Origin: Burkholderia plantarii
GTDB taxonomy: Bacteria; Pseudomonadota; Gammaproteobacteria; Burkholderiales; Burkholderiaceae
Direction: 5' to 3'
Assembly: GCF_001411805.1 (NCBI RefSeq)
Contig: NZ_CP007212.1
Location: 2,108,001-2,172,000, forward strand
DNA length: 64,000 nt
In this document: positions 17,765-29,810 of the stretch, piece after piece
Position numbering within the stretch: position 1 is the first letter of the stretch
Layout: the number at the start of each line of letters is the position of its first letter
The notes under the pieces: model-generated
Seen by the model: only the letters and a program-made list of their open reading frames with translations
What the model was told of the DNA's origin: nothing
Databases searched by the model: none
Made by a program: the position numbers and the translations under genes

Positions 17765-19888
17765 GTGTCGATCGATCCCCTGTCCGACCACGACCGCAGC
17801 TTTTTCGACCTGCTCGAACAGCGCGCCGCGCTCCACCCCGAGCGCATCGCCTACATCGCCGTGGGCGCCGACGGCGCCGAGACCGAGCGGCTCGGCTACG
17901 GCGAGCTGCACCGCCGCGTGGAAGCCTATGCGGGCGCGCTCACCGCGCACGGCGTGGGCGGCGAGCGCGCGCTGATGCTGTTCGAGCCGGGGCTCGCGTT
18001 CGTCGTGACCTTCCTCGGCTGCCTGCGCGCCGGCGTGGTGGCGATCCCGGCCAACATCGCGAAGCCGGGCCGCACCAGCTGGGACCGGCTGGTGGCGATC
18101 GTGCGCGACTCGGGCGCCACCTGCATCCTGACCGAGCAGGCCTCCACCACCAAGCTGGCCGGCTGGTTCGCCACCAATCCGGAGCTGTCGGCGCTCGACA
18201 TCCTTTGCCTCGAGGATGCGCCCGCGCGTGCCGCCGTCGCGCGCACGCGGCCGCACGCGGACACGCCCGCGTTCCTGCAGTACACCTCGGGCTCGACCGG
18301 CAACCCGAAGGGCACCGTGATCAGCTTCGGCAACCTCGCCGCGAACGCCGCCATCACCGGGCCGGCCACCGGCATCGATCACGACGCGCGCGTGGTGACC
18401 TGGCTGCCGCCATATCACGACCTCGGCCTGATCGGCAACATCCTGCAGACGTTGTGGGCCGGCGCCGAATGCGTGCTGATGCCGCCCGTCTCGTTCGTGC
18501 AGAACCCGGCGCGCTGGCTCGAGACCATCGACCGCTATCGCGCCACCGTCAGCATGGCGCCGAACTTCGCCTACGAACTCTGCGTGCGCCGGATCCCGGA
18601 GGCGCGCCGCCGCGACTTCGATCTGTCGAGCTGGCGCGTGGCGTTCAACGCGGCCGAGCCGATCCGCGCCAGCGCCATCGCGCGGTTCCGCGACGCCTAT
18701 CGCGACAGCGGTTTTCGCGCCGCCAGCATGCAGACCGCCTACGGCCTCGCCGAGGCCACGCTGGTGGTGTCGGCCGGCGATCCGCAGGCCGAACCGGTGA
18801 CGCTGTCGGTCGATTCGCAGGCGCTCGACCAGGGGCGCATCGCCTACACCGAACAGGCCGGGCGGCAGCGCGAGATCGTCAGCTCGGGCCGCGTACGCGC
18901 GCCGCAGCGCGTGCGCGTCGTCGATCCCGAGACCGGCGTGCCGTGCGCGGCCGACACGGTCGGCGAGATCTGGGTGGGCGGCCCGTGCGTCGCGCACGGC
19001 TACTGGGCACGCGAGGACGAAACGCAGCGCGGCTTCCGCGCCACCACCCGCGACGGCGACGGCCCGTTCCTGCGCACTGGCGACCTCGGCGTGATCCTCG
19101 ACGGCGAGCTGTACGTGACCGGCCGCATCAAGGAAGTGATCATCGTGCGCGGCCGCAAGATCTATCCGCAGGACATCGAGGCGACGGTGCAGCGCGCCCA
19201 CGACGCGCTGCGGCCGGCCGGTGGCGCCGCGTTCGCGGTCGAGGGCGGCGACGGAGAAGCATTGGTGGTGGTGCAGGAAGTCGAGCGATCGATGCTGGCC
19301 ACGGTCGATCGCGAGGCGCTCATATCGCTGATCTCGGAGGCGGTGTTCCGCGAGCACGATCTCGCGGTGGCAGAGGTGGTGCTCGTCAAGCCCGAGGTGG
19401 TGCCGAAGACCTCGAGCGGCAAGATCCAACGCGTGCTGTGCCGGCAGTTGCATGCGCGCGGCGAACTCGAGCGGATCGTGCAGGGGCGCTCGTCGCGCGC
19501 GAATCCGCTCGGCACGAGTGAAGCCGCCGTACCGGCGGCGGCCGCCACGCACCGGCCCGACGCGTCCGTCGAACCGGTCGCCGCCGCGCCGCTCACGGCC
19601 GGGGCGATCGTCGCGCTCGCCACGGCCTGGCTCGTCGGGGAGGGGCTGAAGGCGCCCACCCATGCGCGGCAGACCTTCGCGGAACTCGGCTGCGATTCGG
19701 TGCGCGCCGTCGAACTCGCGCTGCATCTGGAGACGCGGCTCGGCATGCCCGTCGACCAGACCGTGGTCTACGAACACCCGACGCTCGCCGCGCTGGCCGA
19801 CGCGCTGCACCGCCAGCTGGCGGGCGCCGCCGCCCAGCCCGCCGCCGCCGAGGCCGTGACCGGCGACGCCGAGCTGCCGGGCTGGTAA
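17765..19888 (+). CDS. Fatty acyl-AMP ligase fused to an acyl carrier protein
   Basis: About 707 residues. The adenylating part (to ~560) has FLQYTSGSTGNPKGTV, WLPPYHDLGLIGN, TAYGLAEATL, RTGDLG, and GRIKEVIIVRGRKIYPQDIE, the last being typical of fatty acyl-AMP ligases (FAALs) rather than CoA ligases; PKTSSGKIQR holds the adenylation Lys. The C-terminal carrier has Ser645 in ELGCDSVRAVEL for phosphopantetheine. FAALs activate a free fatty acid as the adenylate and pass it to a carrier, here its own. GTG 17765 is chosen for its GGAGAG site five bases away; ATG 17738 is the alternative. It starts the + strand arm opposite CCR-PKS and should supply the starter chain. Confidence 0.9.
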   Translation: MSIDPLSDHDRSFFDLLEQRAALHPERIAYIAVGADGAETERLGYGELHRRVEAYAGALTAHGVGGERALMLFEPGLAFVVTFLGCLRAGVVAIPANIAKPGRTSWDRLVAIVRDSGATCILTEQASTTKLAGWFATNPELSALDILCLEDAPARAAVARTRPHADTPAFLQYTSGSTGNPKGTVISFGNLAANAAITGPATGIDHDARVVTWLPPYHDLGLIGNILQTLWAGAECVLMPPVSFVQNPARWLETIDRYRATVSMAPNFAYELCVRRIPEARRRDFDLSSWRVAFNAAEPIRASAIARFRDAYRDSGFRAASMQTAYGLAEATLVVSAGDPQAEPVTLSVDSQALDQGRIAYTEQAGRQREIVSSGRVRAPQRVRVVDPETGVPCAADTVGEIWVGGPCVAHGYWAREDETQRGFRATTRDGDGPFLRTGDLGVILDGELYVTGRIKEVIIVRGRKIYPQDIEATVQRAHDALRPAGGAAFAVEGGDGEALVVVQEVERSMLATVDREALISLISEAVFREHDLAVAEVVLVKPEVVPKTSSGKIQRVLCRQLHARGELERIVQGRSSRANPLGTSEAAVPAAAATHRPDASVEPVAAAPLTAGAIVALATAWLVGEGLKAPTHARQTFAELGCDSVRAVELALHLETRLGMPVDQTVVYEHPTLAALADALHRQLAGAAAQPAAAEAVTGDAELPGW

Positions 19889-19945
19889 CGCCGCGCCCCG
19901 CTCCCCCGGAACCCAATCCAGCCTCCCATTCATCAAGGATTCGAC

Positions 19946-21697
19946 ATGTTGCGCACGCTGATTCACGGTCATGCCAAGGGCGTCCACGCCGAACTGACCG
20001 CCCTGCTGAGCCAGCCGGCCTTCCAGCCGCATCACGACGACGCCGACCGCGTCGCCCAGCATCGCCGCACCTACGCGCGGCTCGCCGCGATCAACGACTG
20101 GGCCGGCTCGGGCTCGGCCCTGCTGGTCGATCGCGATCGCTTCTTCAGCATGCTGGCGTTCGCGGCCACCATCGATCCGGCGCTGTTCAGCGCGGCGCAA
20201 TCGCACTACGGCGTCTGCCTCAGCTCGGTGATGATGCTCGGCCGCCCCTCGCCGGCGCTCGACACGCTGATCGGCGAACTCGACCGGCTCGATTCGGCCG
20301 CCACCATCCTGATCACCGAGGTCGGCGTGGCGTGCAGCCATATGAGCGTGGAAACGCACGCCGACTACGATCCGCAGGCCGACGAGTTCGTGCTCACCAC
20401 GCCGCACGCGGGCGCCTGCAAGTTCATGGGCAACATCGCGCTGGACGGCGTGGCGAAGACGGCGATCGTCTACGCGCGGCTGCGCGCGGGCGGCCGGCAG
20501 CACGGGCTGTTTCCGTTCGTGGTGCCGGTGCGCGACCGCGAGCGGGTGCATGACGGCATCCATATCCGCGCGCTGCCCGGCCCGACCTCGCTCGATCTCG
20601 ACTACAGCATCGCCTCGTTCGACCGCGTGCGGGTGCCGCGCGCGCACTGGCTGCAGGACAGCGCCACGCTCGATCGCGACGGCAACGTCAGCGATCCGCT
20701 CGCGGGCTCGGACCAGCGCCTGGTGCGCTCGCTCGCGATCAGCACCAACGCCTCGACGGCCACCTCGGTGGCCGCCGCCGCCGCCGCGCGCGCCTGCGTC
20801 TGGACCGCGCTGCGTTATGCCTCGCATCGCAAGACCAGCGCGCGGCTCGGCACCGGCCGCACGCTGCTGGCGTTGCGCAACCAGCAGGGGCTGCTATTCA
20901 CGGCGCTGGCCGAGGCCTACGTCGTCAGCGGCTTCGCGCGGCGGCTGGTGGAACAGCAGGGCACGCAGCGCAAGATGAACGACATCGCCACGGTGCCGTG
21001 GGCGGCCGTGAACCGGCTGGCCGCGCTGACCAAGGCGGTGGCCGTGTCGGGCGCGGCCGAGGTGATGCGCCGCTGCCGCAACGCGAGCGGCAGCCACGGC
21101 TGCCTCGGCGTCAATCGCTACCACGCCTACGAGGATCTGACCGATGCCTACACCTGGGCCGGCGGCGACAACCAGCTGATCCTGATCGAGATCGGGCGCC
21201 AGCTCGCCTCGGCGCCGTGCGAGCTGCCCGACGAACCGAGCCCGCCCGGGGCGCTCGACAGCGCCGACGCGATCCGCCGCCTCGCGCGCTTCGAGGAGCG
21301 CCGCCAGCATGCGCGCGCCACCGCGGGCCTCACGCCGGCCCAGCTCGGCGACGCGGATTTCTCGGCGACCTGGGAGCCGCGCCTGCCCGCCCTGCTCGAT
21401 CTGGCGCGCACGCACGGCGCGCGCCTCGCGCTCGAGGCGATGCTCGACCATCCGGCCGACGGCGCCGATCGCGACGCGCTGCTCGCGCTCGCGGCAATCC
21501 ATGCGCTCGAGCACTTTGGCGGCGCGCTGGATTACGTGACGCGCGACCGGATCGCGTTCACGGCCTACGACGCGGTGCTGGCGCAGCTCGACCGGCTGCT
21601 CGACGCGTTCGAATTGAACACGGAGATGGTGGCGGCGCCGATCGCGCAGGACGATTACGTGCGTGCCTATGTGGGGGATCTGCCGGTGGGTGGTTGA
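19946..21697 (+). CDS. Acyl-CoA oxidase/dehydrogenase-like flavoprotein
   Basis: 583 residues, the length and layout of acyl-CoA oxidases: an all-alpha N-terminus, a beta domain with ITEVGVACSHMSVETHADYD and TPHAGACKFMGN (FAD-binding side), then two helical domains. The C-terminal half has SHGCLGVNRYHAYEDL and WAGGDNQLILIEIGRQL. By eye this last segment aligns with the family block holding the catalytic base (EGEN or EGTS), but the Glu position reads Gly406, so the base may come from elsewhere or the reaction may differ. Following the FAAL-ACP gene by 57 bases, it probably introduces a double bond into the activated fatty chain, on ACP or CoA. Confidence 0.82.
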   Translation: MLRTLIHGHAKGVHAELTALLSQPAFQPHHDDADRVAQHRRTYARLAAINDWAGSGSALLVDRDRFFSMLAFAATIDPALFSAAQSHYGVCLSSVMMLGRPSPALDTLIGELDRLDSAATILITEVGVACSHMSVETHADYDPQADEFVLTTPHAGACKFMGNIALDGVAKTAIVYARLRAGGRQHGLFPFVVPVRDRERVHDGIHIRALPGPTSLDLDYSIASFDRVRVPRAHWLQDSATLDRDGNVSDPLAGSDQRLVRSLAISTNASTATSVAAAAAARACVWTALRYASHRKTSARLGTGRTLLALRNQQGLLFTALAEAYVVSGFARRLVEQQGTQRKMNDIATVPWAAVNRLAALTKAVAVSGAAEVMRRCRNASGSHGCLGVNRYHAYEDLTDAYTWAGGDNQLILIEIGRQLASAPCELPDEPSPPGALDSADAIRRLARFEERRQHARATAGLTPAQLGDADFSATWEPRLPALLDLARTHGARLALEAMLDHPADGADRDALLALAAIHALEHFGGALDYVTRDRIAFTAYDAVLAQLDRLLDAFELNTEMVAAPIAQDDYVRAYVGDLPVGG

Positions 21698-22359
21698 GGA
21701 ACGGGTCGGGCGACGGGAGGCCCGCGCGCCCGCGCCCGCCGTTCGCCGCGCCGGCACCGGCGTTCGTGCGGCGGCAAGCGCCGGTTTCACCGGTCATGTC
21801 GGGCGCGGCGCGGAGCGATGGCAAGGCCGGCCCGGCGTGGACCGAGCGGTCTCCATCGGCTTGATGCCGGGCGGGTCCGACGAGGTTGGACGGCATGGAT
21901 CGAGCGGACGCGTCGAACGTTTTGCACCCATGTACCGGCGCCCGCGGCGCGCCTCGTGCCGCTCCTGCATCGAGGCGCGCGGTGCCGTCGCCCTGCCGCG
22001 CCCTGTTCGTTTTCGCTCGGCCGTCGAGACGAAACAGCGGCTTTGCCGACGCCCCGCGCGCGGCCTCGGTAGCCGTCACGCCGTCCGCGCCGCACGACGC
22101 CGCCATGCCGCCATGCCGCGAACCCCGAGACCTCGCTCATGTACCGATCATGCGAAAACCCCACGTCCCGCCTGCGTTGCCATCGCGATGGCCGCCTGCT
22201 GTTTGCGCTCGACGAACACGGCGTGCTCGCGGTGAAAACAGCCGACGAGCGGTATGATCTCTGGCGCCTGAACCGGATGTGACGGCGTGAGGGCGTTCCA
22301 CGTGACGGCAGCGCGTCGTCCGGCGCACGCCCTGCCGTCGGCTACTCGAAAGGAACCCC
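21698..22359. other. Long gap between flavoprotein and exporter genes
   Basis: 662 bases. Apart from the possible 47-residue reading frame at 22139, I see no gene. Several overlapping Arg-rich frames look like GC-driven noise. Confidence 0.4.
22139..22282 (+). CDS. Possible 47-residue protein of unknown function
   Basis: A short frame from ATG 22139 to TGA 22282. The middle reads DGRLLFALDEHGVLAVK and the end YDLWRLNRM, which looks more protein-like than the surrounding frames. It has only a weak GAG site upstream and no recognised family. It precedes the exporter gene by 77 bases. It may be spurious. Confidence 0.35.
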   Translation: MYRSCENPTSRLRCHRDGRLLFALDEHGVLAVKTADERYDLWRLNRM

Positions 22360-23778
22360 GTGCCGGACCGAAAACCCGTTGCAGGCGCCGGCGCGAACGC
22401 CGCCGGTGCCCTGCCCACCGCCGTACCGCCCGCGATGTCCGCCTCGTCGCGGCGGGCCATGTTCGCGATCCTGATGGCGGTGGGCCTGTCGATCCTCGAC
22501 ACCGCGCTGGCCAACGTCGCGCTGCCCGTGATCGCGGCCGACCTGCATACCTCGCCGGCCGCCTCGGTCTGGATCGTCAACGCGTACCAGCTCGCGATGG
22601 TGGCCACGCTGATGCCGTTCGCGGCGCTCGGCGCGATCGTCGGCCACCGGCGCGTCTACCTGCTGGGCCTCGCCACCTTCGTGCTCGCCTCGCTGGCCTG
22701 TGCGCTGTCCGATTCGCTCGCCACGCTCACGGCCGCGCGCGTGCTGCAGGGCCTGGGCGGCAGCGCGGTGATGAGCGTCAACACCGCGCTGATCCGCATC
22801 ATCTACCCGCCCAACCGGCTCGGGCGCGGCATGGGGATCAACACGCTGATCGTGGGCGTGGCCTACGCGGTCGGCCCCACGGTGGCCTCGCTGATCCTGT
22901 CGGTGGCGTCGTGGCCGTGGCTGTTCGCGATCAACGTGCCGCTCGGCGGGCTCGCGCTGCTGGTGGCGTGGCCGGCGCTGCCCGACTCGATCCGCACCGG
23001 CCACCGCTTCGATCCGCTCGCGGCCGGCCTCAACGTGGTCACGTTCGCGGCGCTGATCTACGCGCTGGGCGAGGCCACGCAGCGCGGCCCGGCCGCCTGG
23101 ACGGTCGCCACCGCGCTCGTCGCGCTGCTGGCGGGCTGGCTGCTGGTGCGCCGCGAGGCCGGGCATCCGGCGCCGATGCTGCCCGTCGATCTGTTCCGCA
23201 ACCGCTCGTTCGCGCTGGCCGCCACGGTATCCTCGTCGGCCTACGCGGCGCAGGGGCTCGCGTTCGTGTCGCTGCCGTTCTATCTGGAGACCGTGCAGCA
23301 CCTGAGCCAGGTGCAGACGGGCTTCATCCTCACGCCGTGGCCGGTGTTCGTGGCGCTGGCCGCGCCGATCGCCGGACGCCTGTCGGACCGCTATCAGCCC
23401 GGCATGCTGAGCGGCCTCGGGCTCGCGGCGCTGGCGCTCGGGCTGGCCTCGTCGGCGCTGCTGCCGGCCAACCCGGGCGCGTTCGACATCGGCATCCGCA
23501 TGGCGCTGTGCGGCGCGGGCTTCGGCTTCTTCCAGTCGCCGAACCTGAAATCGATGATCTCGAGCGCGCCGCCCGAACGCAGCGGCGGCGCCAGCGCGAT
23601 CATCGCCACCTCGCGGCTGATCGGCCAGGCCACGGGCGCGGCGCTGGTGGCGCTCTGCTTCGGCCTGTTCTCGCATCACGGCTCGACCGTCGCGCTGACG
23701 CTCGGCGCGATCTTCGCGGCGCTCGCCTCGCTGCTCAGCTGGCTGCGGCTGGCCGTCCGAGTCCGCGCGGCCGGGTGA
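22360..23778 (+). CDS. MFS efflux transporter, EmrB/QacA (DHA2) type
   Basis: 472 residues with about 14 hydrophobic segments, as in the DHA2 drug:proton antiporters. Signature pieces are SILDTALANVALPVIAADL in helix 1 (motif with the membrane Asp), VWIVNAYQLAMVATLMPF and RVLQGLGGSAVMSVNTAL. The start is GTG with AGGAA just upstream. It is the last + strand gene of the biosynthetic locus and most simply exports its product or confers self-protection. Confidence 0.9.
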   Translation: MPDRKPVAGAGANAAGALPTAVPPAMSASSRRAMFAILMAVGLSILDTALANVALPVIAADLHTSPAASVWIVNAYQLAMVATLMPFAALGAIVGHRRVYLLGLATFVLASLACALSDSLATLTAARVLQGLGGSAVMSVNTALIRIIYPPNRLGRGMGINTLIVGVAYAVGPTVASLILSVASWPWLFAINVPLGGLALLVAWPALPDSIRTGHRFDPLAAGLNVVTFAALIYALGEATQRGPAAWTVATALVALLAGWLLVRREAGHPAPMLPVDLFRNRSFALAATVSSSAYAAQGLAFVSLPFYLETVQHLSQVQTGFILTPWPVFVALAAPIAGRLSDRYQPGMLSGLGLAALALGLASSALLPANPGAFDIGIRMALCGAGFGFFQSPNLKSMISSAPPERSGGASAIIATSRLIGQATGAALVALCFGLFSHHGSTVALTLGAIFAALASLLSWLRLAVRVRAAG

Positions 23779-24163
23779 GCCGGTGGGCGCGCCGCCGCAT
23801 CAGGCGGCGCCGCTCAGGAATCGGCGCCGAGGCGCGCGCCGATCGTGCGCGGGTTGGCGGCCGCCACCAGGTCGCCCATGCCGCGCGCGAGCGAATGCGC
23901 GCGGCCGAGGCGCTGCCCGGCCACGATCGCCGGCAGCGCGACCGCTTTACTGCCAGGCCTCGGCGCCGGGGCTTTCCGGCTCGCGGCGGCACCCTGCCCC
24001 GCCTCGGCCTTCGTGGACGTTTCCGGCGCGCGAAGCCGGCCGCGCCAACGCGCCACCAACGACAAGGCCGACCGGGTACCCGGCCAACACCACCGGACCA
24101 CCACGATCGGCCGCTCCCGTCACGCCACGCTTTCACACACCGACCGGCCCCGCCGGCCCACGC
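23779..24163. other. Convergent gap with a possible gene remnant
   Basis: 385 bases between the convergent exporter and araH genes. A GC hairpin with arms GCGCCGCC/GGCGGCGC lies just after the exporter stop, without a T run. On the - strand, 23814-24104 is open; its last ~40 residues (LPAIVAGQRLGRAHSLARG, then LVAAANPRTIG) have good codon bias and look like the C-terminus of a lost gene. I cannot name a family. Confidence 0.35.
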
Positions 24164-25174
24164 TCACACCGCCCGCTTGCTGCGCCGGAACTGGTCGAAC
24201 AGCACCGCCAGCAGCAGGATGCCGCCGCGGATCAGGTACTGGTAGAAGGTCGGCACGTTCACGAGGCTCATGGCGTCCTGCACGGCGCCCATGATCAGCA
24301 CGCCCACCAGCACGCCGGCGATGGTGGCCACGCCGCCCGTCAGCGACACGCCGCCGAGCACGCAGGCGGAGATCACGCCGAGTTCGAGCCCGACCGAGGT
24401 CTTCGGGTCGCCGAGGCTCATGCGCGAGGCCAGCATCACGCCGGCGAAGCCGGTCACGAGCCCCTGCAGCACGAACACGACGATCTTGATGCGCGTGACC
24501 GACAGCCCCGCGAGCAGCGCCGCCTCGCTGTTGCCGCCCACCGCCAGCACGTTCTTGCCGAACACGGTCTTCTTGAGCAGGAAGCCGAACACCACGAAGC
24601 CGACGATGTTGCTCCAGATCGGGAACGAGATGCCGAGGAACGAGCCGCTGCCGAGATCGAAGAAGCGCTCCTCGGAGATCATCACCGCGTCGCCGTTCGA
24701 GGTCAGGAAGGCGAGCCCGCGCACCGCCTCCATCATGGCCAGCGTGGCGATCAGCGAGTTGATGCGGAACCGCGCGATCAGCACGCCGTTCACGAGGCCC
24801 ACGGCGCCGCCCGCGAGCACCCCGGCCGCCACGCCGAGCATGACGCTGTGCGAGGCGGTGATCACGGTGGAGGCCACCACGCCCGAGAACGCGACGATCG
24901 AGGCCACCGACAGGTCCACCTCGCCCAGCGCGAGCACGAACATCATGGTCACGGCGATCGAGCCGATCAGCGTGACCGACAGCAGCAGGCCCTGGATGTT
25001 GCGGGTCGTGAGGAAGTCGGGCACGGTTGCCGAGAGCACGGCGAACAGCACCACGAACACCACCACGATGCCCGACTTGTTGATCATCTCCCACGCACGC
25101 GCACGCGAGGGCGTGATCGGCGCGGCGGCTTCGTTGGCGGTGGGCGTACCCTTTGGCTGCATGGCTTGGTTCAT
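24164..25174 (-). CDS. araH: Sugar ABC transporter permease, AraH type
   Basis: A 336-residue inner-membrane permease of the ribose/arabinose (CUT2) class. After a ~30-residue polar N-terminus there are about ten hydrophobic segments. LALGEVDLSVASIVAFSGV and GVLIARFRINSLIATLAMM are typical of RbsC/AraH, as is the C-terminal LGGVSLTGGVATIAGVLVG. It ends the seven-gene - strand operon behind the ATPase and binding-protein genes. L-arabinose is inferred from the AraF-like binding protein and the catabolic genes; D-galactose is possible too. Confidence 0.9.
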   Translation of the reverse strand: MNQAMQPKGTPTANEAAAPITPSRARAWEMINKSGIVVVFVVLFAVLSATVPDFLTTRNIQGLLLSVTLIGSIAVTMMFVLALGEVDLSVASIVAFSGVVASTVITASHSVMLGVAAGVLAGGAVGLVNGVLIARFRINSLIATLAMMEAVRGLAFLTSNGDAVMISEERFFDLGSGSFLGISFPIWSNIVGFVVFGFLLKKTVFGKNVLAVGGNSEAALLAGLSVTRIKIVVFVLQGLVTGFAGVMLASRMSLGDPKTSVGLELGVISACVLGGVSLTGGVATIAGVLVGVLIMGAVQDAMSLVNVPTFYQYLIRGGILLLAVLFDQFRRSKRAV

Positions 25175-25236
25175 GTCCGGTCCATCGTTTCGAAACGGCG
25201 CGCCGCGAACGTCGCAGGCGCGCCGCAGTGGTTGGC

Positions 25237-26778
25237 TCAGCGCGGCAGCGCGAGCTTGATCAGTTCGTCGGGCGAGGCCTCGGCCTTCGGCACGCTGCCG
25301 ACGATGCGCCCCTCGCGCATCACCACGATGCGGTCGGCCACGCCGATCACCTCGGCGAGATCGCTCGACACCATCACCACCGCGCGTCCGGCCTCGGCCA
25401 GGTCGTACAGCAGGTGGTAGATCTCGGCGCGCGCGCCCACGTCGATGCCGCGCGTGGGCTCGTCCATCAGGAACACCTCGATGCGCTCGGCCAGCCAGCG
25501 CGACAGGATCACCTTCTGCTGGTTGCCGCCGGAGAGCGTGCCGATCGCGGTATCGCCGTTGCGCGTCTTGATCGCGAGCTTGCGGATGTACTCCTGCGCG
25601 AGTTCGCGCTCGCGCTTCTCGTCGAGCAGGAAACGCGCGGGGCTGAAATGGCGCCGCGCGCTGATGTTGAGGTTGTCGGCCACCGACGCGATCGCGACGA
25701 TGCCCTCCTGCTTGCGGTCCTCGGGGCACAGCGCGATGCCGGCGCGCACCGCGTCGCGCGGGCTCGCGAAGTTCATGCGCCGCCCGCCCAGTTCGACGTG
25801 CCCGGCGCTCGCGCGCACCGCGCCGTAGATCAGCTTCATCAGCTCGGAGCGCCCCGCGCCCACCAGCCCGAAGAAGCCGACGATCTCGCCGCGCCGCGCC
25901 GTGAACGACACCGGCTCGGCGAGGCCCGGCCCCATCAGCCCCTTCGCCTCGAGCAGCACCTCGCCCGCCGCGCGCGCCCGGTAGCCGTACACGTCGGCGA
26001 TCGAGCGCCCCACCATCGCCGCGATCAGGCGGTTGCGGTCGAGGTCGGCCACCGACTCGAAGGTCTCGATGCGGCGGCCGTCGCGGAACACGGTGACGCG
26101 GTCGCACAGCGCATCGACCTCGTCCATGCGGTGCGTGACGTAGATGATCGCGCGCCCGTCGGCGCGCAGCGCGTCGATGATGCGGAACAGGTTCTTGGTC
26201 TCGCGCGCCGACAGCGAGCTGGTGGGCTCGTCGAACGCGATCACGCGCGCGTCGCGCATCAGCGCCTTGCCGATCTCGATCATCTGGCGCTGGCCGATCG
26301 AGAGATCCTTGACCGGCGTGCGCGGATCGATGCGCTCGCCGAGCCGTTCCAGTTCGTCGGTGGCGCGCTTGACGAGCGCGCGCTCGTCGAGCACGCCGAG
26401 GCGGTTCGGCAGCTGCCCGAGCATCAGGTTTTCCGCCACCGTCAGCTCGGGCACGAGATGCAGCTCCTGGTAGATGATCGCGATGCCGGCATCGATCGCC
26501 GCGCGCGTGGTGGCGAAGCGGCGCTCCACGCCGGCCAGCCGCAGCGTGCCTTCCTGCGGCTGGTTCAGGCCCGACAGCACCTTCAGCAGCGTCGATTTGC
26601 CGGCGCCGTTCTCGCCCATCAGGCCATGCACCTCGCCCGCGCGCACCGCGAGCGAGACCTGGTCGAGCGCGCGCACGCCCGGAAAGCTGACGGTGATGCC
26701 GTCGAGTTCCAGGTAGGCGCGCGCGGCGTCGCCGCCTGCCGGCGCCACGCCCGCATCCATCATGAGTTGATCGGTCAT
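25237..26778 (-). CDS. araG: Sugar ABC transporter ATP-binding protein, AraG type
   Basis: A 513-residue tandem ATPase. The first domain has Walker [10 protein letters not shown], the signature [16 protein letters not shown] and Walker [14 protein letters not shown]. The second, as usual in CUT2 importers, has a degenerate Walker A (GLVGAGRSE) but a good signature [15 protein letters not shown] and [14 protein letters not shown]. It lies 37 bases after the binding-protein gene and 62 bases before the permease gene, completing one importer. Confidence 0.93.
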   Translation of the reverse strand: MTDQLMMDAGVAPAGGDAARAYLELDGITVSFPGVRALDQVSLAVRAGEVHGLMGENGAGKSTLLKVLSGLNQPQEGTLRLAGVERRFATTRAAIDAGIAIIYQELHLVPELTVAENLMLGQLPNRLGVLDERALVKRATDELERLGERIDPRTPVKDLSIGQRQMIEIGKALMRDARVIAFDEPTSSLSARETKNLFRIIDALRADGRAIIYVTHRMDEVDALCDRVTVFRDGRRIETFESVADLDRNRLIAAMVGRSIADVYGYRARAAGEVLLEAKGLMGPGLAEPVSFTARRGEIVGFFGLVGAGRSELMKLIYGAVRASAGHVELGGRRMNFASPRDAVRAGIALCPEDRKQEGIVAIASVADNLNISARRHFSPARFLLDEKRERELAQEYIRKLAIKTRNGDTAIGTLSGGNQQKVILSRWLAERIEVFLMDEPTRGIDVGARAEIYHLLYDLAEAGRAVVMVSSDLAEVIGVADRIVVMREGRIVGSVPKAEASPDELIKLALPR

Positions 26779-26815
26779 TGCATCCCGCCCTGTCGGTCGC
26801 CTGGTTGCGTCATCC

Positions 26816-27820
26816 TCAGATCCCGAGCTCGGCGCGCACCGCCTTCCAGTTCTCGCGCGTCATCAGCTTGCCGGTGGTCTGCGTGTCGGCCGGCGGCTGC
26901 TTGCCGGTGCGGATCCAGTCGATCAGGTTCTGCGCGCTGTCCTTGCCGTGGTTGGTCGAGCTGACGGCGATCGTGCCGTAGAAGCCGGTCGGTTGCGTCT
27001 TCTGGAACTCGGCGAACGCCTCGCCGGCACCGTTGATGCCCACCCCGATCACGTCGGCGCTCGGCACGTGCAGCTGCTCGGTGGCGCGCACGGCGCCCAG
27101 CACCGATTCCTCGTTCAGCGCGAAGATCACCCACTTGTGGATGTTCGGATGCTGCGCGAGCACCGGCGAGGCCGCGTTGAAGCCGCCTTCGTCGTCGGTG
27201 GTCTTCTGCGGCGCGTCGAAGATGTTTTGCTTGAGGAAGCCGCCGGCCAGCAGCGACTGGGTCGCGCCATCGGTGCGCAGCTTGGCGGTGGGCAGCTCGT
27301 AGTCGGTGATGCGCAGCGCGCCGACTTCCTCGGGCTTCCAGCCGCGCTTCTTGATCTCGTCGCTGATCGCCTGGCCGACCTGGTTGCCGATCTTGAACGC
27401 CGACATGCCCAGGTGCGGCACGTTCGGCAGCGGCTTGCCGGACGAATCGACGAGCTGGTCGTCCACCGTCACGAATTTCATGTTGTACTGCTTGGCGCGG
27501 CGCTCGATGGCCGGCCCGAGGCGCACGTCGGGCGCGCAGATCACGAAGCCCTTGGCGCCTTGCGCGCCGAGGTTGTCGATCGCGGCCAGCACCTTCTCGC
27601 CGTCGGGCGTGCCAATGTTGACGACCGAGAAGTTCTCCTTCTGGCCGAGCGCGGTGGCCGCCTTCTGCTCGTTGATGAACCAGGCCTGCTCGGGCATCTT
27701 GACCAGGAAGCCGATCTTCACGGGGGCGTCGGCGCTGGCCGTGGCGGCGAAGCCGAGCGGCGCGGCGCACAGGGCCGCGAGCAGGACGCGCAGGGTCAGA
27801 CGGCGGGTGTTGCGAATCAT
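26816..27820 (-). CDS. araF: Periplasmic L-arabinose-binding protein, AraF type
   Basis: A 334-residue substrate-binding protein with a signal peptide: a basic start, [18 protein letters not shown] and then the mature [11 protein letters not shown]. The mature part closely follows E. coli AraF in several blocks: PEQAWF near the start, [45 protein letters not shown] and VGINGAGEA. These include segments that line the arabinose/galactose pocket. It is the first of the three importer genes and is preceded by sugar-oxidising enzymes in the same operon. Confidence 0.93.
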   Translation of the reverse strand: MIRNTRRLTLRVLLAALCAAPLGFAATASADAPVKIGFLVKMPEQAWFINEQKAATALGQKENFSVVNIGTPDGEKVLAAIDNLGAQGAKGFVICAPDVRLGPAIERRAKQYNMKFVTVDDQLVDSSGKPLPNVPHLGMSAFKIGNQVGQAISDEIKKRGWKPEEVGALRITDYELPTAKLRTDGATQSLLAGGFLKQNIFDAPQKTTDDEGGFNAASPVLAQHPNIHKWVIFALNEESVLGAVRATEQLHVPSADVIGVGINGAGEAFAEFQKTQPTGFYGTIAVSSTNHGKDSAQNLIDWIRTGKQPPADTQTTGKLMTRENWKAVRAELGI

Positions 27821-27863
27821 GTTTCTGTCTCCTCGGTTATGGTGATGGTCGGGTCGCGGCCGT

Positions 27864-29745
<1,882 letters not shown>

Positions 29746-29810
29746 GGTGTCCTTCGGTCCTGCTTCGATAAACGGATCATGCGGGCGGCGTCACGGCTGG
29801 TCACGATGGG

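Noticed and set aside
23814..24104. A 96-codon - strand frame after the exporter gene
   Set aside because: Only the last ~40 codons look coding; without a family match or intact 5' end it is noted only as a possible remnant.
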